From CAWUEZ02 sp963921355 (GTDB taxonomy: Bacteria > Pseudomonadota > Alphaproteobacteria > Thalassobaculales > Thalassobaculaceae): a stretch of 64,000 bases of DNA. Of this stretch, positions 8,002-15,982 are shown piece after piece. The notes beneath the pieces were generated by a model. That model made no database searches and was not told where the DNA came from. It was given only the letters and a program-made list of their open reading frames with translations. Each line of letters begins with the position of its first letter. Within the stretch, counting starts at the first letter, position 1. The stretch covers positions 4,650,001-4,714,000 of the forward strand of contig OZ001190.1 of assembly GCA_963921355.3 (NCBI GenBank). Direction: 5' to 3'. A program made the position numbers and the translations under genes.

Positions 8002-8544
8002 TCAAAGCTGAAAGCGCCGGAAGAAACCACCCCACCAGTCGAGCGCCTCACACGCGGTTCGAGTTGCGTGCAGCCGGACCCGACCCAGAGCCGTCAGGCC
8101 GCATTCATACTCGGCGACATACCGCTCCTGCGCGTGGGTCTCCACGGCACCAGGCTTGTAGTGCTTGCGCACATAGGCAATCGCTTCGGGACCTTCGAAA
8201 CCGAGTTCACGGAGCATCAGCACCAGGATCATCCCGGTTCGGCCGGTTCCGCCCATACAGCCGACGAAGACCTCTTCGCCACGAGCGGCGGCGAAAAGAG
8301 ACAGTTCGACAGCACGCCGAACACGCTGCTCAAAGCCCGGCGCCGGCACCGAGAAATCCGCGATCGGCAGATCAATATGACACCGCCGGTTGATCCCGTC
8401 TTCGAGCCGGATCGTCAGGTTGTTGGTCAGCACTTCGGGCGAGTCCCGATACGAGCCTCCAAACACCCGCGGCTTCTCAAAACCGAGCGGCAGATCCATT
8501 CCACGGCGGGTGGTGTGCGCCAGCGCGCTCCCCAGGTCATTCAT
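8002..8544 (-). CDS. Dual-specificity/tyrosine phosphatase-like protein, 180 aa
   Basis: Contains the phosphatase loop C-M-G-G-T-G-R (CX5R) in VFVGCMGGTGRTGMILV near residues 92-108, with an upstream Asp (DLPIADF) that could be the general acid. This is the signature of cysteine-based phosphatases of the dual-specificity class, which remove phosphate from protein Tyr/Ser/Thr or from small molecules. The target is unknown. It starts at ATG 8544, with the Shine-Dalgarno AAGGAG inside a TGCC/GGCA hairpin. The C-terminal 40 residues have no recognisable domain. In the same operon as a phosphohistidine swivelling-domain protein and a CsrA-like protein, it may act on host signalling or on that phosphoprotein (inference). 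Confidence 0.75.
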   Translation of the reverse strand: MNDLGSALAHTTRRGMDLPLGFEKPRVFGGSYRDSPEVLTNNLTIRLEDGINRRCHIDLPIADFSVPAPGFEQRVRRAVELSLFAAARGEEVFVGCMGGTGRTGMILVLMLRELGFEGPEAIAYVRKHYKPGAVETHAQERYVAEYECGLTALGRVRLHATRTACEALDWWGGFFRRFQL

Positions 8545-8548
8545 GTCG

Positions 8549-8562
8549 TGCCCTCCTTGGCA
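8549..8562 (-). promoter_or_regulatory. Shine-Dalgarno in hairpin loop (CsrA-type site), copy 2
   Basis: A second exact copy of TGCCAAGGAGGGCA on the minus strand, four bases from the ATG of the phosphatase gene. TGCC and GGCA form a 4-bp stem with AAGGAG in the loop. Beyond the 14 bases the flanks of the two copies differ, so the identity looks selected rather than left over from gene duplication; the two downstream proteins are unrelated. Confidence 0.5.
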
Positions 8563-8579
8563 TCTACGGGGTCAGTGGG

Positions 8580-8999
8580 TCAGCCTTTCTTCCACCGGCT
8601 CCCAGGCTGCAGGAACTCGATAGTTGCACCGCCGCCGTCCTGCTCGACGCGGCGTTTGGATTGGGTGGTCTTCGAACTCTTACGCTCAACCGAAAACCGG
8701 TCGCCGCCGGCGTTCGGATCTTTCTGGCGCGACCGATTGCGGCGCTGGGCTTCCGATTCAGCAAGCTGATCCCGTCGAGCCTCGGCGTCACGGGCGCTGA
8801 ACTCTTCGAGGGCCAGGATCTGCCCGCCCTTGATCAGCATCAGGTAGCCTTCGAAACGCCGGTTGCAGCGCGCGTGGCGGAATGGGACAGAATCCCGGGC
8901 CATGCGGCGCAAACGGTTATCAATGTTCCCATACATCCCCAGACGGCGGGCTGACTGCTTAGCGGCATCAGTAACGTCCAGAGCTTCCCAGTCTTCCAT
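8580..8999 (-). CDS. Basic hypothetical protein, 139 aa
   Basis: Starts at ATG 8999 with GAGAGG seven bases upstream. The C-terminal half is very rich in Arg, Lys, Gln and Asp (residues about 70-139) and probably disordered; the N-terminal half contains RRFEGYLMLIKGGQILALEEF, which could form a small beta-rich fold. No family is recognised. The charge suggests nucleic-acid contact, but nothing more can be said. It lies between the CsrA-like gene (14 bases away) and the phosphatase gene in the leftward operon. Confidence 0.5.
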   Translation of the reverse strand: MEDWEALDVTDAAKQSARRLGMYGNIDNRLRRMARDSVPFRHARCNRRFEGYLMLIKGGQILALEEFSARDAEARRDQLAESEAQRRNRSRQKDPNAGGDRFSVERKSSKTTQSKRRVEQDGGGATIEFLQPGSRWKKG

Positions 9000-9013
9000 G
9001 ACTGCCTCTCTAC

Positions 9014-9295
9014 TCAGGGAGACTGATCCTTCATCTCCCGGTATTTCTCTTTGCGCAAGATCAGCTTATCACGAGGCGCCTGAATCGCAATTCTGACTGC
9101 GCTTTGCAAGGCCTTGTCGCCGATCGAGAGCCGCACGCTCGGAAGAACCTCCGTCGCCCGGTCGTCGACAATATCGAAGAGGCTCCCTCCCGCTTCGACC
9201 ACCGCCTGAAACTCTGAGACGACTTCTCGCAGTGTGATCTGGTCATCGCCTGCGAAGATGGATTCTCCAGGCCTCATGAGCAAAACGAGCGCCAT
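9014..9295 (-). CDS. CsrA-like RNA-binding regulator with an internal insertion, 93 aa
   Basis: The first 23 residues (MALVLLMRPGESIFAGDDQ...) match the start of CsrA (M-L-x-L-T-R-x-x-G-E-x-I-x-I-G-D), and VRIAIQAPRDKLILRKEKY near the end matches the CsrA core VRIGISAPR-x-x-x-x-x-REEIY, including the Arg used for RNA contact. Between them lies an extra segment of about 35 residues not found in normal 60-70-aa CsrA. CsrA dimers bind GGA in hairpin loops at ribosome binding sites. Start: ATG 9295 with AGGAGG, overlapping nothing and directly after the upstream gene's TAA. It probably controls translation of the element's own genes, two of which have fitting leaders, or of the host. Confidence 0.7.
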   Translation of the reverse strand: MALVLLMRPGESIFAGDDQITLREVVSEFQAVVEAGGSLFDIVDDRATEVLPSVRLSIGDKALQSAVRIAIQAPRDKLILRKEKYREMKDQSP

Positions 9296-9296
9296 A

Positions 9297-11021
9297 TTAG
9301 CCTCCTGCCGCTCTAAACAGAGCGTACGTCGGATGCACCGGTGTCGGAGCCAACTTGATCCCCATCCCGGCCGCATCGGACATCTTGATCAGTTTCTCAA
9401 GCGCTTTGTCCGAACCGATTACCCCTCGCAGGTGATCAGCTAAGCGGACGTGCTTGCCCGACATCATCTGCTCGACCGTGTTCGCAACCCTCAGACAGTT
9501 CAACCCGGCCTTCTCGATTTCCTTGACGTGCCCCGGTGCCAGGACGGCAACCCGATCCAGTACTTCTTTGGGCAAGGTGGCGAGAGCGGTCAAGACTGAT
9601 TCCCGAAAACCCTCTTCCTCCGGGAACAACTGGGTGGCGGCAATCCACTTATCGCCGTCCATGAGGGTCCGACTCGGTGGCGTCATATCGATGAACACCA
9701 GCGGGCTCTCGGTCGTCTTAAGGGCTTCAACGATCTCGTCGACCGCCGGCATGGACCCCCAGATCGGGGCCAAGTGGAGCCAGCAGATCTCCGACGTCGG
9801 CTTGTCGACCAACGCCGCTCCCCCCGCCTTGGACAACGCGAGACGCTCCAATTCGCCGACCCACGGTCCGGAGGATCCGTCGACCACAGGCGCCGTAAGG
9901 CCAACCCAGACCCGCCCCGACGACCCATCAAGAGCTAGGTGCTGGCCCAGGAGGGCGTCAACGCTCATGGCATCCCCCGCCACCGTCTCAGCACACCCAA
10001 CCACACAGGGCTTGTCCATAGCACGCGCCACCACCGCGGCGTGGCTGGTGGCCCCACCTGTGAGCGTCAGAATGCCCACAGCGGCGTTCATCCCCTTGAT
10101 GTCGTCGGGCGTGGTCTCGTGGGCGACCAGGATCACCTTGTCTCCCATTTTGGCGCGCTCGACCGCCTCTTCGGGGGACGTAACAGCCATCCCCTGGGCT
10201 ACACCGACCCCCGCAGGTAATCCGACGGCCAGCGGTTCCTTCTTGAACGCCGGATCGATCATCGGCTGCAGGGCCGTGCGGATCTGGGATTCCCAATGGG
10301 TCTGGATGACCGTGGTTCCGGACGGGAGAAGCTCGAGCACCCGGTCGGTCTGCGAAACCGCCCGGATCCGGTCGGCGGCAATCGGCACGGTGAAGACCAG
10401 TTCCCCGGTGCCGGAGAGGAAGAGGTTGATGGACTCCATGCCATAGGGCCAGTCGACCGTGACGTCGGCGAGGCTCCACTGCTCTTCGTAGCGGGCACCG
10501 ATGAACGGGATCCCGAGAGTCTCGCGGACCGTGCTGCGTCCGCCATCGGCCCCCAGCAAGGCCGACACGCCGACGGTCTCGGTGGATCCGTCAGGCCGCT
10601 TCAACGCGCTCGCGACCGCGGGACCGTCCGCCTCGAAGCCGACCAGTTCAGTCTGGCGTTCCACGGTGGCACCAAGCTCGTTCAGCCGGGTCTCGAGGAT
10701 TCGCTCGGTTTCGCTCTGCGCCAGCGCCAGCAGGAAGTTGTAGCGATGGTCGGCCAGCGACAGATCAACCGTGACCAGCGGGCGACCGTCGAAATGGATA
10801 TGCGCCTTCCTGATCTGAAGGCCGGATGCGATCAGCCGTTCTGTCAGCCCGGACGGCTCCAGCAACTCCAACGACTGAACGTTGATGCCGACCGCCTTGG
10901 ACAGTTCGGTGCGCTGATCCGACCGATCGATGATCTGCACAGGCACATCGCGCCGCAGCAGTTCGATGGCGGCGGTCAGTCCCACCGGCCCAGCGCCAAC
11001 GACCAACACCTCTGCAGACAT
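9297..11021 (-). CDS. Chimeric ORF: FAD monooxygenase N-part fused to PPDK-type swivelling domain protein
   Basis: From ATG 11021, with GGAGG upstream, residues 1-245 are a host-type aromatic-ring FAD monooxygenase (VVGAGPVGLTAA near 7-18; GADGGRSTVR near 157-166). The sequence then switches near residue 245-252 (about 10,265-10,290) to QPMIDPAFKKEP and a PEP-utilising enzyme mobile domain with the phosphoryl-carrier signature TGGATSHAAVVAR (His327), followed by about 230 residues of unknown fold. The monooxygenase part lacks its GDAAH FAD motif and substrate domain, so it should be inactive. The swivelling part lacks an ATP-grasp and a PEP-binding barrel. The in-frame join marks the element boundary. 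A shorter product could start at Met within LQPMIDP, but no ribosome site precedes it. Confidence 0.75.
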   Translation of the reverse strand: MSAEVLVVGAGPVGLTAAIELLRRDVPVQIIDRSDQRTELSKAVGINVQSLELLEPSGLTERLIASGLQIRKAHIHFDGRPLVTVDLSLADHRYNFLLALAQSETERILETRLNELGATVERQTELVGFEADGPAVASALKRPDGSTETVGVSALLGADGGRSTVRETLGIPFIGARYEEQWSLADVTVDWPYGMESINLFLSGTGELVFTVPIAADRIRAVSQTDRVLELLPSGTTVIQTHWESQIRTALQPMIDPAFKKEPLAVGLPAGVGVAQGMAVTSPEEAVERAKMGDKVILVAHETTPDDIKGMNAAVGILTLTGGATSHAAVVARAMDKPCVVGCAETVAGDAMSVDALLGQHLALDGSSGRVWVGLTAPVVDGSSGPWVGELERLALSKAGGAALVDKPTSEICWLHLAPIWGSMPAVDEIVEALKTTESPLVFIDMTPPSRTLMDGDKWIAATQLFPEEEGFRESVLTALATLPKEVLDRVAVLAPGHVKEIEKAGLNCLRVANTVEQMMSGKHVRLADHLRGVIGSDKALEKLIKMSDAAGMGIKLAPTPVHPTYALFRAAGG

Positions 11022-11242
11022 GGACCGCCTCCGTTCCGCGGGGCACAACCCAACCGTTCCCGGCGACTCTTGCCGAAGCGGGGTGGTGCTGTCGAGGCCA
11101 GGACGACGAGATGCTGGTCGAGCCACGCGCTTGCGGAGAAATCGGCAAAGGCCGGACCGGCAGACGGAAATCACGCGCTCTTGCAATTGGCGCCGGGCGT
11201 TGGACCGACCATTTATCCTCTACCGGCAGGAAGGAGAGTGGA

Positions 11243-11692
11243 ATGGACCGCACCTACGAAAAATCCGACGCGGCGATCGCGGCGCTGAGCGAGGAGGAGT
11301 ACTGGGTCACCCAGCAGAGCGGCACCGAGCGTCCGGGCACCGGCGCGCTGCTCCACAACAAGGAGCCCGGCATCTATGTCGACATCGTCTCGGGTGAGCC
11401 GCTGTTCGCCTCGGGCGACAAGTACGAGTCCGGGTGCGGCTGGCCGAGTTTCACCAAGCCGATCGTGCCCACCAACATCAACGAGTTGAAGGACACGTCC
11501 CACGGCATGATCCGCATTGAGGTGCGCTCCACCCACGGAGACAGTCACCTCGGGCACGTCTTTCCGGACGGACCTGCCGATCGGGGCGGCCTGCGCTACT
11601 GTATCAACTCGGCCTCGCTGCGCTTCATCCATCGCGACGCAATGGAGGCGGAAGGCTACGGCGCCTACTTGGACCAGGTGGAGGAACTCTGA
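11243..11692 (+). CDS. msrB: Peptide-methionine (R)-S-oxide reductase MsrB, 149 aa
   Basis: Reduces methionine-R-sulfoxide in proteins using thioredoxin. The catalytic Cys is C120 in RYCINSASLRF; GCGWPSF (residues 64-70) and SHLGHVF (101-107) are family hallmarks, with C65 as a possible resolving Cys. The structural zinc CxxC pairs of many MsrB are absent, as in the zinc-free subgroup. ATG 11243 has AAGGAGAG upstream; longer starts run into the divergent monooxygenase promoter. Its stop overlaps the msrA start (TGATG), so the two are translationally coupled. Confidence 0.95.
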   Translation: MDRTYEKSDAAIAALSEEEYWVTQQSGTERPGTGALLHNKEPGIYVDIVSGEPLFASGDKYESGCGWPSFTKPIVPTNINELKDTSHGMIRIEVRSTHGDSHLGHVFPDGPADRGGLRYCINSASLRFIHRDAMEAEGYGAYLDQVEEL

Positions 11693-12207
11693 TGGCAACC
11701 GAACGCGCAGTTCTGGCCGGCGGCTGTTTCTGGGGCATGCAGGATCTGATCCGCAAGCTCCCGGGGGTCACGGAAACCCGGGTCGGCTACACCGGCGGAG
11801 ACGTGCCGAACGCGACCTATCGCAACCACGGCGACCATGCCGAAGGGATCGAGATCCTGTTCGATCCGGCGCAGATCTCGTATCGAAAGATCCTGGAGTT
11901 CTTTTTCCAGATCCACGATCCGAGCACCCTGAACCGCCAGGGCAACGACCGGGGACGGTCTTACCGCTCGGCGATCTACTATGCCGACGATGCCCAGAAG
12001 CAGACCGCGCTGGACACCATCGCCGATGTCGAGGCCAGCGCATTGTGGCCGGGCAAGGTCGTCACGGAAGTGGAGCCGGTCGGCGACTTCTGGGAGGCGG
12101 AGCCGGAGCATCAGGACTACCTGGAGCGCTTCCCGCTCGGCTACACCTGCCACTTCCCGCGCCCGGACTGGGTGCTGCCGAAACGCGCGTCCGACGCCGC
12201 CGACTAG
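11692..12207 (+). CDS. msrA: Peptide-methionine (S)-S-oxide reductase MsrA, 171 aa
   Basis: Reduces methionine-S-sulfoxide, complementing MsrB. The active-site motif GCFWG lies at residues 11-15 with catalytic Cys12, followed by the family pattern GYTGG and YRNHGDHAE. No second C-terminal resolving cysteine pair is evident beyond YTCHFP. Length is normal. It starts inside the msrB stop codon and forms a two-gene oxidative-damage repair operon. Confidence 0.95.
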   Translation: MATERAVLAGGCFWGMQDLIRKLPGVTETRVGYTGGDVPNATYRNHGDHAEGIEILFDPAQISYRKILEFFFQIHDPSTLNRQGNDRGRSYRSAIYYADDAQKQTALDTIADVEASALWPGKVVTEVEPVGDFWEAEPEHQDYLERFPLGYTCHFPRPDWVLPKRASDAAD

Positions 12208-12565
12208 GTCGGATGGCTGAACCGCCGAAGCATGCCGGCTTCCCAACTTCGTGACCGGAACTACCGGCTCCTCGGGTGTTGATATAGACTGCCTCCTGCG
12301 ACCGACGGACGCAGAAGGCTCCTATGGCTCAGCAAGTTCAGTTACTGGCGCAGGCCCCTATCGGGGACCCGTTCCGCGTGCACGGCTCCCAGCCCGCCAC
12401 CGTCATGAAGACGGCCCAGGCCCGCCAGGCGCGCCTCGAACGCCCCAACGGGCCTGTCTTCCTGACATTCTCCTGCGCAGATGACCCCCTCGACCCGGGG
12501 AACGGCCTTCAACGGCCATCCGCTTGCGGTACCGCTGTCCGTCTTCGCGGTGAAAGCTAGCCGAC
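12208..12565 (+). other. Intergenic stretch, one doubtful small ORF
   Basis: Between msrA and the histidine kinase there are 358 bases without a confident gene. A frame at 12324-12560 (78 codons, MAQQVQLLAQAPIGDP...) has GAAGG upstream of its ATG and could encode a small protein, but its C-terminal part looks like random high-GC translation and no family is recognised. The rest shows no clear hairpin with a T-run or strong promoter. Confidence 0.3.
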
Positions 12566-13999
12566 GTGCAGTGGGCCTCTGTCAGATACTGGCTCGTCGT
12601 GGTCAGCGTGCTTCTCTTTCTGATCGACACACTCACGTCGATCTACTTTCTGATACAGAAGTTCCGAACAGACCAGACCGAGGTTCGGGGGTCGGGTCTG
12701 TGGCTGTCGACGGAAGTCGAGCGGGAATACAGGCAGCTTCTGCACGCTCTCACCCTCTACTCGCTTGGTGAGGGGAATGTCAGCCACGACGACCTCCTTC
12801 TGCGTTTCGATGTGCTGTGGAGCCAGATCATAAATCTGCGCGAAGGAAAGCTCGGCCGTCACGTCGTGGAAATCTCCGACAGCGGCGAACTGGTAGAGGA
12901 CGTATTTGCGGCCATCAATTCAGCCGACCCCCGCATCCAGGCATTGGACCGGGGTGACAGACAGACCGGATCGGAGATTCACGCGTATCTGTCTGCGTAC
13001 ATGACACCAATCAGCCAAATGAGTCAGCGCGTCGACAAATGGGAACAGCAGTATCTGGTTATCCATTCAGACGAAGCCAAACGCTCCCTTCAGATCCTGG
13101 TGCTCCTCGTGCTGGGAATGGCGATCTCGGGAACGGTTATCGTGGTCCTCATCGTCCTGGAGACGCGGCGGGCCAACCATCTGTTCCAAACTGCGACAAT
13201 TGCCGAGCAGGGTCTGCGAGAAGCGAACGACACTCTGGAGGAGCGGATCCAAGACCGAACAGCGGAGCTCAAGAAAGCGTTACTGGAAGCAGAAGAAGCC
13301 AACCACGCGAAGTCACAGTTTCTGGCTGCAATGAGCCATGAACTCAGAACACCCCTGAATGCCATCATCGGATTCAGCGAGATGATGGCGTTCGGTCTTC
13401 CTGGAGATCCAGAAGACACCCTCAAGAAGAACCAGGAGTACGCGAAGGATATCGGTTCCAGCGGCCAGATCCTTCTGTCGCTCGTCGATGACATTCTGGA
13501 TCTGTCGGCCGTCGAAGCCGGCAAGCGACCGCTCAATATCGAACCCCTGGCGTTGGCGCAGGCCCTCGGCAAGGCGGTCCACGACCTCCGCGGCATTGCC
13601 GAAGACAACGGAATCGATCTTCAAATCGCCGCCGACAGCGACGGCGTCAACGCCTATGCGGACGACCGCGCGCTTCATCAGATCATGATGAACATCCTCT
13701 CCAACAGCCTGAAGTTCACGCCCTCCGGCGGACAGGTCCGTGTCTCGACCGCAGCACAGGGAGACAGGGCCGTGATCAGGGTCGAGGACACAGGGACCGG
13801 AATCGCTGCAGAGAAAATGGAGACGATTTTCGAACCCTTCTCGCACTCTCAGACCAATGCCCAGATTGCAAGTAAGGGCGCCTGACTTGGGCTGTCGATC
13901 GTCAAAGGGCTCGTGGAGCAGCTTGGTGGAGACTTGAGTGTTTCCAGCTCGCCGGATTCCGGAACGACGATAGAGGTCCGCCTGCCCGCCGTGGTCTAG
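12566..13999 (+). pseudogene. Membrane histidine kinase with premature stop in the G2 box
   Basis: The frame from GTG 12566 encodes TM1 (about residues 8-30), a periplasmic sensor, TM2 (176-198), a coiled coil, a HisKA domain (SHELRTPLN, His258), an N box (MMNILSNSLKF), a G1 box (VEDTGTGI) and an F box (IFEPFSHS). At 13883-13885 a TGA replaces the expected GGA codon of the G2 box (SKGA-stop-LGLSIVKG); the frame then continues 37 more codons to TAG 13997-13999 with normal kinase ending. One G-to-T change explains it. The truncated 439-aa protein lacks the ATP-lid glycine and last strands, so it probably cannot phosphorylate. No response regulator gene is adjacent. The input signal is unknown. 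Confidence 0.8.
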
Positions 14000-14041
14000 A
14001 GTCGGAACGTCGACAGCGATTTTCGGACTTGGAGGGGCACG

Positions 14042-14854
14042 ATGAGCGAAGCGAAGAACGCGGACGCGGCACAGGAATGTGCCGACTGGTGGCGTACCGA
14101 GATCATCGACATGGCGCCCAACCGCATCCGCTACCGCGGCCATGCCATCGAGGACCTCATCGGTACGGTGAGCTTTCCGCAGATGATCTGGCTGATGGTC
14201 CGGGGCGGCATCCCGAGCGCAGGCCAGGCCGCCCTGTTCGAGGCGGCCCTGGTGTCCGCCGTCGACCACGGTCCCCAGGCGCCGTCGATCGCCATCGCCC
14301 GGATGGCCGCGACCTGCGGAGTCGGGCTGAACAACGCCATGGCCTCGGCGCTGAACGTCCTGGGCGATGTCCACGGCGGCGCCGGCGAACAGGCGGTCGC
14401 GCTGTACGAGGACGCGCGGGCCCGGATGGAGGAGACTGGCGATCTGCGCGGCGCCGTCGAGGCGACGCTGACAGACTTCGTCGCCAATCAGGGGCCTTAC
14501 CTGCCTGGCTTCGGCCATCGCTTCCATACCAGGGATCCGCGGGCGCCCCGGCTGTTGGAACTGGTTGATCGGGCGCAGACAGCCGGCGATGTCGACGGCA
14601 CCTTCGCCGCCATCGCCCGCACCTTTCAGGAGCTCCTGAAAGAACGCAAAGGCCGCGACATCCCCCTCAACATCGATGGCGCCACGGCGATGATCTACGC
14701 CGAGCTCGGCTTTCCGGCGGCACTCGCCCGGGGCCTGTTCTGCCTGTCCCGGCAGGTCGGCATCCTGGCCCATGCCTGGGAGCAGACCCAGCAGGGCGGG
14801 CGCAACAAAGGGCCGCTGCCGCGGTCGATGCTGTGGACCTATGACGGGCCATGA
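14042..14854 (+). CDS. Citryl-CoA lyase / citrate synthase-superfamily protein, 270 aa
   Basis: A short member of the citrate synthase superfamily. NVLGDVHGGAGEQ (about residues 104-116) and LPGFGHRFHTRDPR (about 156-169) match the catalytic His regions, and the C-terminal part matches the small domain. At 270 aa it lacks the N-terminal domain of true citrate synthase and fits citryl-CoA lyase-like proteins, which cleave citryl-CoA or related acyl-CoAs. The substrate here is uncertain. GGAGG lies eight bases before ATG 14042. It is convergent with tcuBA, which handle tricarboxylates, so a shared role in tricarboxylic acid catabolism is possible. Confidence 0.75.
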   Translation: MSEAKNADAAQECADWWRTEIIDMAPNRIRYRGHAIEDLIGTVSFPQMIWLMVRGGIPSAGQAALFEAALVSAVDHGPQAPSIAIARMAATCGVGLNNAMASALNVLGDVHGGAGEQAVALYEDARARMEETGDLRGAVEATLTDFVANQGPYLPGFGHRFHTRDPRAPRLLELVDRAQTAGDVDGTFAAIARTFQELLKERKGRDIPLNIDGATAMIYAELGFPAALARGLFCLSRQVGILAHAWEQTQQGGRNKGPLPRSMLWTYDGP

Positions 14855-14872
14855 CTTTCAGGGCCCAGACGC

Positions 14873-15982
14873 CTACCGCGGCCTTTCCATCGCGTAGCGG
14901 ACCAGGGCCAGGAACCGGTAGAGGCCGTGCATGAACTTGCCGTAGGGCATGGTCAGGAACAGCGCGAAGACGACGCCGAGATGGACCGCCAGCAGGATGC
15001 CCATGGCGGCGGTCTCGCGCAGGGCGAGCAGGGCGAGACCGGTCAGGCTGGTCAGGAACAGCATCACCAGAAAGGCGACATCCATGCCTCGCCGGCTGTC
15101 GTCCGAGAGCACCGGGTCCCGGGCCCATTTCTCTTTCAGCAAGCCCGCCGGCCCGACGATCAGACCGATGCCGCCGATCGTGCCGAGGATCACCGGCAGG
15201 CTGAACCAGCCGTAGGGCGCCTGCCACCCGAAAGCGTAGTGGTAGAGTCTCGCCACGCTGGTCGCCGCAAAACACAGCAGGAAGCCGTAGAAGGTCATGT
15301 GGTGATAGGGTCGCCGGCCGTCGGTCGGCTTCTCGTCCGGCCCGTAGCACCCGACCCCGCCGCCATCGAGATACCGCAGGGTCATCGCGTCATGCATCGC
15401 TTCAAGCACGTTCCGGGTGCTGGGCGCCGGCGCGGAGATGTCCCGCCAGAAGGCGCGCAAACTCAGGACCGCCGCGAAGATCGCGTAAACGAACACAGTC
15501 CCGAACACCGCCACCATCGTGTTGTGGGGCATCACCGCATAGAAGGCGCCGGGCCCGGTCTGCGCGCGCCACAGCACCTCCGGCTCGCTGGCCGCGATGA
15601 AGCCGATCAGAAACAGCGCCACGCTCGCCGCCGCGATCAGCGCCACGGCGAGGCCGTTCTTCCTGAACAGCGGCGCCAGGGCCGCCGGCCAGGCATAGTG
15701 CGCGTAGCTGTCGTTGCGCACGGTCGCCAGCGTCTGCGGCACGTTCACGTCGAACTCGTGCGGCGGCGAGAACTGGCAGTCGACATAGCAGGCGCCGCAG
15801 GAATGGCAGAGATTGGCCAGGTAGTTCAGGTCGCCGTCCGGGAAGGCACGGCGCTGCTCCATCGCCGGGAACACTGCGCACAGGCCCTCGCAATAGCGGC
15901 AGGAGTTGCAGACGGTCATCAGCCGCGCGGCTTCGGCGAGCGGTGCCGTGGCATGTCCGGAAACCAGGGCTTGCTGGTTCAT
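14873..15982 (-). CDS. tcuB: Tricarballylate utilisation protein TcuB, 369 aa
   Basis: Membrane Fe-S protein that takes electrons from TcuA-bound FADH2 and passes them to the quinone pool. The N-terminus has two cysteine clusters (CNSCRYCEGLC near 24-34; CHSCGACYVDC near 59-69) for 4Fe-4S centres; the rest has about six membrane helices with His residues suited to haem b. ATG 15982 overlaps the tcuA stop codon (ATGA), so the two are co-translated. The stop lies 18 bases from the convergent citryl-CoA lyase-like gene. Length matches the CitB/TcuB family. Confidence 0.9.
   Translation of the reverse strand: MNQQALVSGHATAPLAEAARLMTVCNSCRYCEGLCAVFPAMEQRRAFPDGDLNYLANLCHSCGACYVDCQFSPPHEFDVNVPQTLATVRNDSYAHYAWPAALAPLFRKNGLAVALIAAASVALFLIGFIAASEPEVLWRAQTGPGAFYAVMPHNTMVAVFGTVFVYAIFAAVLSLRAFWRDISAPAPSTRNVLEAMHDAMTLRYLDGGGVGCYGPDEKPTDGRRPYHHMTFYGFLLCFAATSVARLYHYAFGWQAPYGWFSLPVILGTIGGIGLIVGPAGLLKEKWARDPVLSDDSRRGMDVAFLVMLFLTSLTGLALLALRETAAMGILLAVHLGVVFALFLTMPYGKFMHGLYRFLALVRYAMERPR

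Noticed and set aside
8068..8769. Plus-strand ORF of 233 codons over the phosphatase gene
   Set aside because: Antisense of a gene with a clear CX5R motif and a strong ribosome site.
13871..13900. Selenocysteine at the TGA of the histidine kinase
   Set aside because: The position is a glycine in the G2 box of all kinases of this type, and there is no reason for a redox residue there.
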